From: Protaetiibacter intestinalis | GTDB taxonomy: Bacteria; Actinomycetota; Actinomycetes; Actinomycetales; Microbacteriaceae | Direction of reading: 5' to 3' | Assembly: GCF_003627075.1 (NCBI RefSeq) | Contig: NZ_CP032630.1 | Location: forward strand, 806,001-870,000 | DNA length: 64,000 nucleotides | In this document: piece after piece, positions 9,589-18,670 of the stretch | How positions within the stretch are numbered: position 1 is the first letter of the stretch | Layout: each line of letters begins with the position of its first letter | Translations under genes and position numbers: made by a program | The notes under the pieces: generated by a model | Told to the model about the DNA's origin: nothing | What the model saw: only the letters and a program-made list of their open reading frames with translations | Database searches by the model: none

Positions 9589-10184
9589 GCGGCGACCCGT
9601 TCGGCGGAGCCGGCGACCCAGGACGCCACCGAGCGGATGACGGCGCGCGCGGCATCCGTGTCGCGGTCGGCGAGCCAGGTGCCGGTGAGCCCCTCGGTGA
9701 CGACGATGAGCCGCCGCGCGAGCTCGGGCAGCGGCTCGCTCCAGCGCACACCGCACCGCTCGGCGAGCTGGCCGAGCACCGCCTCCATCTCGAGGAAGTA
9801 GAGCTCGTGCTGCCGCCGGGCGAGCGCGGGGTCGTGGCGCAGCCCGTGGAGGCTCAGCTCGGTGAGCGCGAGCTCGCGGTCGGGGTCGGCGATGAGCAGC
9901 TCGAGGTAGGAGACGAGGGCCGCCTCGACGGCATCCTGCACGGGCACGCCCGCGGGGAGGGCCAGCTCGGCGGCGATGCGCTCGCCGTCGGTGATGGTGC
10001 GCACCACCTCGGAGAGCAGCTCGTCGCGCGAGGCGAACACGTAGTGGAAGGCGCCGAGCGGCATCCTCGCCTCGGCGACGATCGCGCGGGTGGTGGCGGC
10101 GGGCACCCCGCCTCGGGCGATCACGCGGATCGCGGCCTGGACGAGCGCCTGGCGGCGGTCCTCGTAGCTCATGCGGCGGTTCAT
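9585..10184 (-). CDS. TetR-family transcriptional regulator
   Basis: 199 residues. The N-terminal helix-turn-helix (about residues 8-55) contains ALVQAAIRVIARGGVPAATTRAIVAEARMPLGAFHYVFASRDEL, the canonical TetR pattern. The C-terminal half is a helical ligand domain. It is the first gene of a tetR-MFS-beta-glucosidase string and is divergent from another MFS gene. A perfect 10-4-10 palindrome at 10211-10234 between the two directions is the probable operator, so it likely controls both transporters and itself. The inducer is unknown. Confidence 0.9.
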   Translation of the reverse strand: MNRRMSYEDRRQALVQAAIRVIARGGVPAATTRAIVAEARMPLGAFHYVFASRDELLSEVVRTITDGERIAAELALPAGVPVQDAVEAALVSYLELLIADPDRELALTELSLHGLRHDPALARRQHELYFLEMEAVLGQLAERCGVRWSEPLPELARRLIVVTEGLTGTWLADRDTDAARAVIRSVASWVAGSAERVAA

Positions 10185-10210
10185 CGCACCTCATCGTCGG
10201 GTCGTGCGCG

Positions 10211-10234
10211 AGTTTTGGACGATTGTCCAAAACT
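10211..10234. promoter_or_regulatory. Probable TetR operator
   Basis: AGTTTTGGAC, four bases GATT, then GTCCAAAACT form a perfect 10-bp inverted repeat. It lies 27 bases before the tetR start and 56 bases before the divergent MFS start. AT-rich flanks and this symmetry are typical of TetR operators. Binding by the adjacent TetR protein is inferred from position. Confidence 0.8.
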
Positions 10235-10289
10235 GCGTCCAGGATGACGCATGCGCTCGCGGAGCACAAGGCCCGGGTAGCCTCGGCGG

Positions 10290-11561
10290 GTGAGATTCGC
10301 CGCCCTCCGAGCCCCCTGGTACAAGGGCTACCTCGCGGGCGGCTCGCTCATGATGGGCGCCGACCACGTCGAGCACGCGATCACCTACTTCGTCATGTGG
10401 CAGCTCTTCGAGTCGCCCGTGCTCGCCGGCTTCGCCGTCATCAGCCACTGGGTGCCGCAGCTGCTGTTCGCGATCCCCTTCGGCGCGCTCGCCGACCGCT
10501 TCGACTGCCGCCGCCTCATCCAGCTCGGCGCCGCCTGCTTCATGCTCGCCTCCGCCGGCTGGGCGGTGCTCATCGCGACGAACACCCTCGAGCCCTGGCA
10601 CTGCGTCGTGCTGCTCATCCTGCACGGCCTCGCGGGCACCTTCTGGGGCCCCGCGGACCAGCTCATGCTCTACGACATCGTGGGCCCGAAGGAGCTCCCG
10701 AGCGCCGTACGCCTCATGGCGACGGGGCTCAACCTCGGCATGCTCGTCGGCCCCGCGATCGGTGCGGCGCTGCTGTTCACCGTCGGGGCGGCGTGGGGCA
10801 TGGCGATCAACGTTCTGCTCTACCTGCCGTTCGTGATCTACCTGCTGCTCGTGCCCTACGACGGCCACAGCCGGGTGAGCGATCGCCCCGCCGCGGCACG
10901 CTTCCGCGACGTGCTCGGGGTGCTGCGCGAGGTGCCCCGCCACCCGCCGATCCTCGCGGTCATGGTGCTGCAGGCGCTCGTCGGGCTGTTCATCGGCTCG
11001 GCGGTCGTCACCCTGCTGCCCGAGTTCGGCCAGCTGCTCGGCCTCGAGGCGTCCGGGCTCGCCTACGGCCTGCTGCTCGTCGCGATGGCCACCGGCGCCG
11101 TCGCCGCCGGCATCGGGCTCGAGGCGATCGGGCGCATCCGGGTCAGCGTCCGGCTCGCCATCACGGCGACGATCGTCTTCGCCGCCGCGCTCGTCGTCTT
11201 CGCGATCTCGCGGAGCTTCGCGCTCAGCCTCGTCGTGCTCGTGGTCGCGGGGATGGCGAACCTCACCTCCTCGTCGACCTCGCAGGCGATCGTGCAGCTC
11301 GAGGCGCCGCCCGACCGCCGGGGCCGCTTCCTCGGGGCCTCGGCCATGGCGTCGAACGGCTCACGGGTCGGCTCCGGCATCCTCATCGGCGCGCTCGGCT
11401 CCTGGCTCGGTGTCACCTGGGCGGTCGGCATCGACGCCGCGCTGCTGCTGGCATCCGCGGCCGTGCTGCTCGCCCTCGTGCTCGTGCGGCGACGCCGGAT
11501 GGAGACCCGCCACACGGCCCCCGTCGAGCCGAGCGAACCCGAGGCCCTCGGCGAGAACTGA
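10290..11561 (+). CDS. MFS exporter, EntS-like
   Basis: 423 residues with about 12 hydrophobic segments. DVLGVLREVPRHPPIL and the PPDRRGRFLGASAMASNGSRVGSG segment in the second half resemble EntS/DHA3-type exporters, so efflux of a siderophore or drug is possible; the substrate cannot be told. The start is a GTG at 10290 (MRFAALRAPWYKGYL). A -10 TAGCCT at 10278-10283 is only six bases before it, suggesting a leaderless transcript. The TetR operator at 10211-10234 is upstream of that promoter. Confidence 0.85.
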   Translation: MRFAALRAPWYKGYLAGGSLMMGADHVEHAITYFVMWQLFESPVLAGFAVISHWVPQLLFAIPFGALADRFDCRRLIQLGAACFMLASAGWAVLIATNTLEPWHCVVLLILHGLAGTFWGPADQLMLYDIVGPKELPSAVRLMATGLNLGMLVGPAIGAALLFTVGAAWGMAINVLLYLPFVIYLLLVPYDGHSRVSDRPAAARFRDVLGVLREVPRHPPILAVMVLQALVGLFIGSAVVTLLPEFGQLLGLEASGLAYGLLLVAMATGAVAAGIGLEAIGRIRVSVRLAITATIVFAAALVVFAISRSFALSLVVLVVAGMANLTSSSTSQAIVQLEAPPDRRGRFLGASAMASNGSRVGSGILIGALGSWLGVTWAVGIDAALLLASAAVLLALVLVRRRRMETRHTAPVEPSEPEALGEN

Positions 11562-11572
11562 GCGGCAGGCGC

Positions 11573-13954
11573 CTACAGCTTCTCGATCGGCGCGATCTTG
11601 ACGAGCAGGCGTTTGCGGCCCGCGGTGTCGAACTGCACCTCGGCGACCGCCTTCGGGGCCTGGCCCGTGACATCCACGACGCGCCCCTCGCCGAAGTCGG
11701 TGTGCCGGATGCGGTCGCCGGGGGCCAGGGTCAGGTCGCCGTTGTCGCGCACCGCCCCCGTGACGGCGCTCGTCCACTCGCGCTTCTCGCGCGCGGGCGC
11801 GGGCGGCAGGGAGGTGGAGTAGCTGAAGCTCTGCCGGGGCCGCCCCGCGTTGAGCGCGCGCGAGCGGCTGCCGCCGTACGAGTTCGCCATGCCGGGCGAC
11901 TGCCGCCAGTCGATGAGGTGCGCGGGAACGTCCTGCAGGAAGCGGCTCGGCATCGCGACGGAGGTGTCGCCGAACTGCGAGCGCGTCATCGCGAGCGAGA
12001 GGTAGAGGCGCTTCTTCGCGCGCGTGATGCCGACGTAGAACAGCCGCCGCTCCTCCGCGACGCCGCCCGGCTCGCCCGCCGAGATGCGGTGCGGCAGCAG
12101 GTCCTCCTCGATGCCCGTGAGGAACACCGTGTCGTACTCGAGGCCCTTCGCGGTGTGCAGCGTCATGAGGGTCACGGTGCCCGAGGCGTCGTCGATCTCG
12201 TCGGCGGCCGCGACGAGCGCCACTTCGGTGAGGAAGTCGACGAGCCGCCCCTCGGGGTTGCGCTTCGCGAACTCCTTCGTGAACGACAGGAGCTCCTCGA
12301 CGTTCTCCGCGCGCACCTCGTCCTGCGGGTCGCGCGTCGCGCGCAACGCGTCCACGTACCCCGTGCGCACGAGCAGCTCGGTGAGCACGTCGGCGGGCGG
12401 CGAGGTGGGCACCATCGCCTCCACCTCGTCGAGCACCTGGCCGAGGTCGAGGATCGCCTTCGTCACCTTCGGGCCGAGCCCGAGCTGATCGGCCTCCCGC
12501 AGCGACTCGCGCAACGGCATCCCGAGCCGGTCGGCGTGCGCCTGCAGCGCCGCCTCGGTCGCGGGGCCTATGCCGCGCTTGGGGGTGTTCATGATGCGCC
12601 GCAGGGCCAGGTCGTCGGCCGGGTTCGCCACCTGGATCAGGTACGCCATCGCGTCCTTGATCTCGGCGCGCTCGTAGAACTTGGTGCCGCCCGCGATGCG
12701 ATACGGGATGGCCGCGCGGATGAGGATGTCCTCCAGCGCCCTCGTCTGCGAGTTGACGCGGAAGAACACGGCCATGTCCTTGTAGGCGGCCCCCGCCTCG
12801 TGCAGCTTCTGGATCTCGTCGGCCACGAACTGCGCCTCGTCGTAGGCCGAGTAGCCCGTGAAGCCCGTGATGCGCTCGCCCGAGCCGACCGTCGTGAACA
12901 GGTTCTTCGACTGCCGGTCGAAGTTCTGCGCGATGACGGCGTTCGCCGCGTCGAGGATGTTCTGCGTCGAGCGGTAGTTCTGCTCGAGCAGGATCACCTT
13001 CGCCTCGGGGAAGTCGCGCTCGAACTCGACGATGTTGCGGATGTCGGCGCCGCGGAAGGCGTAGATCGACTGGTCGGAGTCGCCCACGACGGTGAGCGAG
13101 GCGCCCGGGATGCCGCCCGTGGCGTCCACGCGCATCCGCGTGTCGTCGGGGACGTGCTCGGGCTTGATGGGCCGGGTGAGCTCGCGCACGAGCGCGTACT
13201 GGGCGTGGTTGGTGTCCTGGTACTCGTCGACGAGCACATGCCGGAAGCGGCGCTGGTAAAGCGCGGCCACCTCGGGGAAGGCCCGGAACAGGTGCACCGT
13301 CTCGGCGATGAGGTCGTCGAAGTCGAGGGCGTTGGCGCGGCGCAGTCCCTCGGTGTAGCGGCGGAACACCTCGAGGAAGGCGACCTCGGCCGGGTCGTCG
13401 GCGTTCGCCTGCCGCGCGAAGGTGTCGACGTCGGTGAGCTCGTTCTTGAGCTTCGAGATGCGGCCCGCCACGCTCGGCACCGTGAGCCCGAGGGTGTCGA
13501 CCTCGAGCTCCTTGATGATGCGCTTGAGCAGGGCGCGCGAGTCGGCGGAGTCGTAGATCGTGAACGCCGACTTCAGCCCCATGACCTCCGCCTGCCGACG
13601 CAGGATGCGCACGCACGCCGAGTGGAAGGTCGAGATCCACATGCCGTCGGCGGCGCCGCCCACGAGCTGCTGCACGCGCTCGCGCATCTCGGCGGCCGCC
13701 TTGTTGGTGAAGGTGATGGCGAGGATCTGACTCGGCCACGCCTCGCGGCCCGCGATGAGACTCGCGATCCGGCGGGTGAGCACGCTCGTCTTGCCCGAGC
13801 CGGCGCCCGCGACGATCAGCAGGGCGGGGCCCCGGTACTGCACCGCCTCGCGCTGCTGCGGGTTGAGGCCGGCCAGCAGCGCTTCGTCGACGGCGGGCGC
13901 GGACGCGGCGGGGTCACCCGGATCGCTGTCGAATCCGTCGAGGAGGAAGGTCAT
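11573..13954 (-). CDS. pcrA: ATP-dependent DNA helicase PcrA/UvrD
   Basis: 793 residues, a superfamily 1A 3'-5' helicase acting in repair and rolling-circle replication. The motifs run in order: Walker A AGAGSGKTSVLTRRI near residue 50, TFTNKAA (Ia), DEYQDTN (II), GDSDQSIYAFRGAD (III), QNYRST (IV), TLHTAKGLEYDTVFLTGIEEDLLPH (V) and a VI motif in RRLFYVGITRAK. The C-terminal DRIRHTDFGEGRVV is the Tudor-like RNA polymerase-binding tail of PcrA. The start is ATG 13954. Confidence 0.96.
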   Translation of the reverse strand: MTFLLDGFDSDPGDPAASAPAVDEALLAGLNPQQREAVQYRGPALLIVAGAGSGKTSVLTRRIASLIAGREAWPSQILAITFTNKAAAEMRERVQQLVGGAADGMWISTFHSACVRILRRQAEVMGLKSAFTIYDSADSRALLKRIIKELEVDTLGLTVPSVAGRISKLKNELTDVDTFARQANADDPAEVAFLEVFRRYTEGLRRANALDFDDLIAETVHLFRAFPEVAALYQRRFRHVLVDEYQDTNHAQYALVRELTRPIKPEHVPDDTRMRVDATGGIPGASLTVVGDSDQSIYAFRGADIRNIVEFERDFPEAKVILLEQNYRSTQNILDAANAVIAQNFDRQSKNLFTTVGSGERITGFTGYSAYDEAQFVADEIQKLHEAGAAYKDMAVFFRVNSQTRALEDILIRAAIPYRIAGGTKFYERAEIKDAMAYLIQVANPADDLALRRIMNTPKRGIGPATEAALQAHADRLGMPLRESLREADQLGLGPKVTKAILDLGQVLDEVEAMVPTSPPADVLTELLVRTGYVDALRATRDPQDEVRAENVEELLSFTKEFAKRNPEGRLVDFLTEVALVAAADEIDDASGTVTLMTLHTAKGLEYDTVFLTGIEEDLLPHRISAGEPGGVAEERRLFYVGITRAKKRLYLSLAMTRSQFGDTSVAMPSRFLQDVPAHLIDWRQSPGMANSYGGSRSRALNAGRPRQSFSYSTSLPPAPAREKREWTSAVTGAVRDNGDLTLAPGDRIRHTDFGEGRVVDVTGQAPKAVAEVQFDTAGRKRLLVKIAPIEKL

Positions 13955-13998
13955 GGCCGCCCCAGTCTAGGTCGACCCGCCCACACCCCGGGCCGGGA

Positions 13999-15009
13999 TC
14001 AGGAGTCGTCGCGGGCCGAGACGGCGAGGTCGGGGTGGTCGGCGAAGACGCCGTCGACACCCGTCGCGAGCACGCTGTCGAACTCGCCGCGCCAGTCGCC
14101 CCACGCGGAGGCGCCGCCCGCGCCGCGGAACGGGGGTGTGAGGAACTTGTTCTCGGGCCGCAGCGTCCAGGTGAACACCTCGAGCCCGCGGCGATGCGCA
14201 CGGTCGACGAGCTCGACACCGGCCCGCGCGTCCGGGGTCAGCAGCCGCGACTTGTCGACGCTGATGCCGTCGACGCGCGTCGCGAGGTCGTCGAGACCCT
14301 CGTCGCCGAGCTGCGCGTCGTAGTCGGGGGCGGATGCGCCGAGCCGCATCGCGAGGTCGGGCGCGGTGCCGGTCGCCTCGAGCAGGTACACGAACCGCGC
14401 GTCGAGTCCGCGCTGGCGCACCTCGCCGAGCACCGTCTCCTCGAAGCTCTCGACCACGAGCGGCCCCGGGAAGCGGGCGAGCGCGTCGACCACGAGCTCG
14501 TCGAGCGGCAGGCCGATGGCGGCGAAGTAGACGGCGTGCTTGATCTCGGCCACGAGCCCGAGCTGGCGGCCGTAGCGCTCGGAGGCGTCGGCGATCAGCT
14601 CGAGCAGCTCGTCGAGCCGCAGGATCGGGTAGCGCCGGTCGAAGGTCGCCGAGCCGGGCCGCCGCTCCGGCAGGCGCTCGATCGCCCGCAGGGTGGAGAG
14701 CTCGTCCCAGGTGAAGTCCTCGGTGAACCAGCCCGTCATCGTGACGGGGCCGAAGCTCTTCGTCGTGCGCCGGTCGGCGAACTCGGGACGCGTGGCGACG
14801 TCCGTCGTGCCCGAGATCTCGTTCTCGTGCCGCAGCACGAGCACCCCGTCACGGGTGGCGACGATGTCGGGCTCCACGGCATCCGCCCCGAGCGCGAAGG
14901 CCAGCTCGTACGCCGCACGGGTGTGCTCCGGGCGATAGCCGCTCGCCCCGCGGTGCCCGATGACCCACGGGCGCTGCGTGTCGCCGCCCTGAGCCGGTCG
15001 AAGAGTCAC
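13999..15009 (-). CDS. Glycerophosphodiester phosphodiesterase
   Basis: 336 residues from the GTG at 15007-15009. The N-terminal HRGASGYRPEHTRAAYELA and GADAVEPDIVATRDGVLVLRHE are the GDPD catalytic His and metal-binding Glu/Asp motifs, and GLVAEIKH and the C-terminal TWT..ENKF match GlpQ-type enzymes. It cleaves glycerophosphodiesters to glycerol-3-phosphate and an alcohol. There is no clear signal peptide with this start. A longer start at 15039 is rejected because a -10 TATCGT (15016-15021) sits six bases before the GTG, giving a likely leaderless mRNA. The product would feed GlpD, encoded at 21966-23654. Confidence 0.9.
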   Translation of the reverse strand: MTLRPAQGGDTQRPWVIGHRGASGYRPEHTRAAYELAFALGADAVEPDIVATRDGVLVLRHENEISGTTDVATRPEFADRRTTKSFGPVTMTGWFTEDFTWDELSTLRAIERLPERRPGSATFDRRYPILRLDELLELIADASERYGRQLGLVAEIKHAVYFAAIGLPLDELVVDALARFPGPLVVESFEETVLGEVRQRGLDARFVYLLEATGTAPDLAMRLGASAPDYDAQLGDEGLDDLATRVDGISVDKSRLLTPDARAGVELVDRAHRRGLEVFTWTLRPENKFLTPPFRGAGGASAWGDWRGEFDSVLATGVDGVFADHPDLAVSARDDS

Positions 15010-15066
15010 CCCGTCACGATAGCCGCACCCGCCGAACACCGCGTCCAGCCGCTACGCTCGCGCTCG

Positions 15067-15567
15067 ATGAGCCCACCATCCGCGCGACCGCCGTGGCGAG
15101 AGCCGACGGCCGCGCTGCCGCTGCGCTTCGGCCACGCGGCCGACCGGCTGTGGGCGGGGGCCTGGCTCATCGTGGGCGGTGGCCTCGCGATCGCCGGCTC
15201 CAACACCTTCTCGCTGTGGGTGCTCGCGCTCGGCACGGCCGCGACCGCGATCGGCTGGTGCGTCCTGCCGTCGGCGGGCTGGCGGCGCGTGCTCGCGCTC
15301 GGACCGTCGATGCTCGCGATGTGGCTGCTGCTCTCCGGTCCGCGCTTCGTGATCGTGCTCGTGCTGCCGTACCTCGGCTGGCTGCTCGTGCGGCACCGCC
15401 CGCCGCTCGCGATGCTCACCGCCGTGCCCGTCGCCGCCGTCGCGCTGCTCGTGGGGAACGTCTTCCAGGAGGACTACTCGCGGATGCTGCCCGCCCTCGC
15501 GATCGTCGGGGTCGCGATGGTCGCGGGCGCGTGGGGTGCGCGGCTCATCGCGCGCGGGCGCGGCTGA
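15067..15567 (+). CDS. Small polytopic membrane protein, function unknown
   Basis: 166 residues with four or five hydrophobic segments (LWAGAWLIVGGGLAIAG, LWVLALGTAATAIGWCVL, LALGPSMLAMWLLL, LVLPYLGWLLV, LAIVGVAMVAGAWGA). No family motif is recognised. The ATG at 15067 has a -10-like TACGCT eight bases upstream. It is divergent from the phosphodiesterase and convergent with the next membrane protein. The function cannot be stated. Confidence 0.7.
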   Translation: MSPPSARPPWREPTAALPLRFGHAADRLWAGAWLIVGGGLAIAGSNTFSLWVLALGTAATAIGWCVLPSAGWRRVLALGPSMLAMWLLLSGPRFVIVLVLPYLGWLLVRHRPPLAMLTAVPVAAVALLVGNVFQEDYSRMLPALAIVGVAMVAGAWGARLIARGRG

Positions 15568-15574
15568 CGCCGGC

Positions 15575-16231
15575 TCAGGCGAGCTCGAGGGCCGCCGAGC
15601 GGCGCACGGTGAGCTCGCGGTGCAGCTCGAGCAGCTGCGGACGCCGCGGTGCGAAGAGACCGCCCAGGCCGTAGCCGACGACGGCGATCGGCAGCTCGAC
15701 GCGGGAACCCTCCACGCCGTCGAGGATCGCGACGCTCAGGCCGTCCGCTGCGCGACCGGCGCGGCTCACTCGCACGATCGCGATGTCGGCCACCGCATCC
15801 CACGGCGCGCGACCGATGCGCAGCGGGTGCTCGGCCGAGCCGCCCCACACCTCGATGCCGGTGCGGTCGGCGACGACCGTGAAGCCGAGCGGCAGGAACG
15901 CGACCTCGGTGCGCAGCGCCGCGACCGCACGGCGCAGGCCCCGCGAGCCGACGGCCCGGATCACGACGGCCCCCGGGCGGGCGGCCGCGAGCCGCTCCGC
16001 GCGCTGGGCCGCGCGGGTCGCCCAGATCATGAGCCACGCGAACACGACGAGCACGAGGCCCGTGACGATCGCCGCGAGCAGCAGGAAGTCGGCGAGGGCC
16101 GAGACGGTGAACCCGGCGCGGAACGCGACCCCGCCGACGACGACCAGCGCTCCCAGGAACCCGAGGAACAGCGGCGTGGGCGCCGTGCGCGGCGCGGGAG
16201 GCAGGCGCGCCTCGTCGCCGTCGTGGTTCAT
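15575..16231 (-). CDS. Two-helix membrane protein, function unknown
   Basis: 218 residues from the ATG at 16229-16231 (MNHDGDEARL). Two transmembrane segments at about 20-40 and 47-70 are followed by a soluble domain of about 145 residues with beta-rich segments (FTVVADRTGIEVWGG..PLRIGRAPWDAV), possibly PH-like. A longer start at 16330 would include the hairpin region and is rejected. The minus-strand -10 TACGCT at 16239-16244 is seven bases before the ATG. Its 5' end borders the structured spacer of the divergent Abi gene. Confidence 0.72.
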   Translation of the reverse strand: MNHDGDEARLPPAPRTAPTPLFLGFLGALVVVGGVAFRAGFTVSALADFLLLAAIVTGLVLVVFAWLMIWATRAAQRAERLAAARPGAVVIRAVGSRGLRRAVAALRTEVAFLPLGFTVVADRTGIEVWGGSAEHPLRIGRAPWDAVADIAIVRVSRAGRAADGLSVAILDGVEGSRVELPIAVVGYGLGGLFAPRRPQLLELHRELTVRRSAALELA

Positions 16232-16264
16232 GCCTCGAAGCGTATGAGCCGGCGCCGCGCGGCG

Positions 16265-16342
16265 GCAGTCCCCTGAAGGGGGCTGCCCCTCGTCCCGTCC
16301 TGCACATGGATAAGGGGCCTCGGTTTTCACCGGGCCCCTTAT
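16265..16342 (+). ncRNA. Candidate structured RNA upstream of the Abi/HEPN gene
   Basis: Two strong hairpins lie in the spacer between divergent genes. Hairpin 1 (16265-16286) has a 9-bp stem with one G-U pair capped by UGAA. Hairpin 2 (16310-16342) pairs ATAAGGGGCC with GGCCCCTTAT and continues with CGG/CCG around a TTTTCA loop; CACA/TGTG can extend it outward. No T-run follows and no gene ends here, so it is not an ordinary terminator. The first loop (UGAA) can pair with UUCA in the second. Structured RNAs upstream of abiF-type genes are known. That this is one, and its exact ends and strand, are inference. Confidence 0.5.
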
Positions 16343-16395
16343 GTGTGAACACCGATCCGCGAACGTCCGGTGCTTGTGGTCCTAGTGTACCTCAC

Positions 16396-17073
16396 ATGCC
16401 GCGAATCGAGCCCGCCACGGAGCGACTCATCGGACGCCCGCGGCTCCTCCGACTGCTCGCAGACGTCGAGGGTGACCATCGCCGCGCGAACGATTTGTTC
16501 GCCTGGAACGTCGCCGCTGCCGGGGCGGCCATGGAGGCCGTGCACGTCTTCGAACTCATCCTCCGCAACGCGCTCGACCGCGAACTCCGCGTGTGGAACG
16601 CGAACATGAACGGCGACCCCGACTGGCTGCTCACGCCCCACGAGTTCCTCCACAAGTCGCTCCGGCCCGCCGACCGCGCCGCAGCACTTCAGCGGGCGAG
16701 GCGCATCGCGGCGGAACGCGGGAGACCGGTACGCCACGACGACGTGCTCGCGCAGCTGTCCCTCGGAACCTGGCGGTACCTGCTTCCTTCGAGGTCCGTC
16801 AAGGCGAAGCAGAGACTGTGGGATGCCGCGCTCAGCCATGCCTTTCCGGCATGGCCCGGTGACTGGGGCCCCGAGAGCGTCGTGACGCGCGTCGCGAGCG
16901 CGCACGAGCTCCGCAATCGCGTCGCGCACCTCGAGCCTCTTCAGCACCTGGATCTGCGACGCGTCCGCCGCGACATGCGCAGCGTGTGCCACGCGATCGG
17001 GCCCGATGCGGCACGGTTCTTCGTTCAGGCCGAACGTCTCATCCCCATCATCGAGACGAACCCGATCGCCTGA
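16396..17073 (+). CDS. Abi-family (Abi_2/AbiF-like) HEPN protein, probable abortive-infection RNase
   Basis: 225 residues. It shows the actinobacterial Abi-like pattern: an N-terminal LFAWNVAAAGAAMEAVHVFELILRNAL block (E53, R57-N58), a middle LSLGTWRYLLPSR block (about 121-133), and the HEPN motif R173-N174-x3-H178 in ELRNRVAHLEPL, whose Arg and His form the RNase site in HEPN toxins. Such proteins act in phage defence or as toxins. The start is ATG 16396; an in-frame ATG at 16306 lies inside a hairpin and is rejected. TAGTGT at 16383-16388 could be a -10 for leaderless mRNA. It appears as a single gene without a protein antitoxin, and the spacer holds candidate RNA hairpins. Confidence 0.82.
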   Translation: MPRIEPATERLIGRPRLLRLLADVEGDHRRANDLFAWNVAAAGAAMEAVHVFELILRNALDRELRVWNANMNGDPDWLLTPHEFLHKSLRPADRAAALQRARRIAAERGRPVRHDDVLAQLSLGTWRYLLPSRSVKAKQRLWDAALSHAFPAWPGDWGPESVVTRVASAHELRNRVAHLEPLQHLDLRRVRRDMRSVCHAIGPDAARFFVQAERLIPIIETNPIA

Positions 17074-17089
17074 CCACGAGCCTGACGGC

Positions 17090-18670
17090 TCACTCCCACT
17101 CGATGGTTCCCGGGGGCTTCGACGTGACGTCGAGCACGACGCGGTTGACGCCCGCGACCTCGTTCGTGATGCGGTTCGAGACGCGCGCGAGCCACTCGTA
17201 GGGAAGGCGCGTCCAGTCGGCGGTCATCGCATCCTCCGAGGAGACCGGCCGCAGCACGATCGGGTGGCCGTAGGTGCGGCCGTCGCCCTGCACGCCGACC
17301 GAGCGCACATCCGCGAGCAGCACGACGGGGCACTGCCAGATCTCGCCGTCGAGGCCGGCCGCGGTCAGCTCGGTACGCACGATCAGGTCGGCCGCGCGCA
17401 ACGTCTCGAGACGCTCCTCGGTGACCTCGCCCACGATCCGGATGCCGAGGCCCGGCCCCGGGAACGGGTGCCGCGCCACGATCGCCTCCGGCAGGCCGAG
17501 CTCGCGGCCGATCGCGCGCACCTCGTCCTTGAAGAGGGTGCGCAGCGGTTCGACGAGCTCGAACTGCAGGTCCTCCGGCAGGCCGCCCACGTTGTGGTGC
17601 GACTTGATGTTCGCGGTGCCCGAACCGCCGCCCGACTCCACGACATCCGGGTACAGGGTGCCCTGCACGAGGAAGCGGATCGGGTCGCCCTCGGCGGCGA
17701 ACTCGGCCACGAGCTCCGCCTGCGCGGCCTCGAAGGTGCGGATGAACTCGCGCCCGATGATCTTGCGCTTCTGCTCCGGGTCGGACACCCCCGCGAGCGC
17801 CGTGAGGAAGCGCTCGCGCGCGTCCACCGTCACGAGCCGCACGCCCGTCGAGGCGACGTAGTCCTGCTCCACCTGCTCGCGCTCGCCCGCGCGCAGCAGG
17901 CCGTGGTCGACGAACACGCACACGAGCTGGTCGCCGACCGCCTTGTGCACGAGCGCCGCCGCGACGGCCGAGTCGACGCCGCCCGAGAGCGCACAGAGCA
18001 CGCGACCGGAGCCCACCTGCTCGCGGATGCGGTCCACCTGCTCGGCGATGACGTTGCCCGAGTTCCAGTCGGCGGGGATGCCCGCCGCCCGGTGCAGGAA
18101 GTTCTCCAGCACGCGCTGCCCGAACGGCGAGTGCTTCACCTCCGGGTGCCACTGCACGCCGTAGAGCTTGCGCTCGTCGTTCGCAAAGGCCGCGACCGGG
18201 GTCGAGTCGGATGCCGCGAGCACGTCGAAGCCCTCCGGCGCCTTCACGACCGAGTCGCCGTGGCTCATCCAGGCGGTCTGCTCGATGGGCTGCTCGGCGA
18301 GCAGAAGGCCGCCGTCGGTGCCGCCCGCGAGGCGCACCTCGGTGGAGCCGTACTCGCGGGCGCCGGTCTTCGCGACCTCGCCGCCGAGCTGCTGCGCCAT
18401 CACCTGGAAGCCGTAGCAGATGCCGAGGGTGGGCACCCCGAGCTCGAGGATCCCCTCGTCGAGGTCGGGCGAGCCCTCCTCGTAGACGCTCGACGGCCCG
18501 CCCGAGAGCACGATGCCCACCGGGTTCTTCGCGGCGAGCTCCTCGGCCGAGATCGTGTGCGGCACGATCTCGCTGTACACCCCCGCCTCGCGCACGCGGC
18601 GCGCGATCAGCTGGGCGTACTGCGCGCCGAAGTCGACGACCAGCACGGGGCGCTGAGCGGTCTCGCTCAC
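17090..18670 (-). CDS. guaA: GMP synthase (glutamine-hydrolysing)
   Basis: 526 residues. The N-terminal class I glutamine amidotransferase domain (about 1-200) has the nucleophile Cys in LGICYGFQ and the His/Glu of GVQWHPEV. The ATP pyrophosphatase domain has [12 protein letters not shown] near residue 230, and the dimerisation domain ends in the conserved PPGTIEWE. It aminates XMP to GMP. It starts at GTG 18668-18670, overlapping the stop of the DUF3817 gene by four bases, so translation is coupled. A longer frame to 19126 is rejected because it covers that gene. Confidence 0.97.
   Translation of the reverse strand: MSETAQRPVLVVDFGAQYAQLIARRVREAGVYSEIVPHTISAEELAAKNPVGIVLSGGPSSVYEEGSPDLDEGILELGVPTLGICYGFQVMAQQLGGEVAKTGAREYGSTEVRLAGGTDGGLLLAEQPIEQTAWMSHGDSVVKAPEGFDVLAASDSTPVAAFANDERKLYGVQWHPEVKHSPFGQRVLENFLHRAAGIPADWNSGNVIAEQVDRIREQVGSGRVLCALSGGVDSAVAAALVHKAVGDQLVCVFVDHGLLRAGEREQVEQDYVASTGVRLVTVDARERFLTALAGVSDPEQKRKIIGREFIRTFEAAQAELVAEFAAEGDPIRFLVQGTLYPDVVESGGGSGTANIKSHHNVGGLPEDLQFELVEPLRTLFKDEVRAIGRELGLPEAIVARHPFPGPGLGIRIVGEVTEERLETLRAADLIVRTELTAAGLDGEIWQCPVVLLADVRSVGVQGDGRTYGHPIVLRPVSSEDAMTADWTRLPYEWLARVSNRITNEVAGVNRVVLDVTSKPPGTIEWE

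Noticed and set aside
16310..16342. Hairpin taken as an intrinsic terminator
   Set aside because: Genes on both sides are divergent, so no transcript ends here, and there is no T-run.
16306..16395. Earlier in-frame ATG for the Abi protein
   Set aside because: It lies inside the hairpin at 16310-16342, the added residues match nothing in the family, and the -10-like box at 16383 fits the later ATG.
17074..17091. GAGCC/GGCTC mini-hairpin between the Abi gene and guaA as a terminator
   Set aside because: A five-pair stem overlapping the guaA stop is too weak to call.
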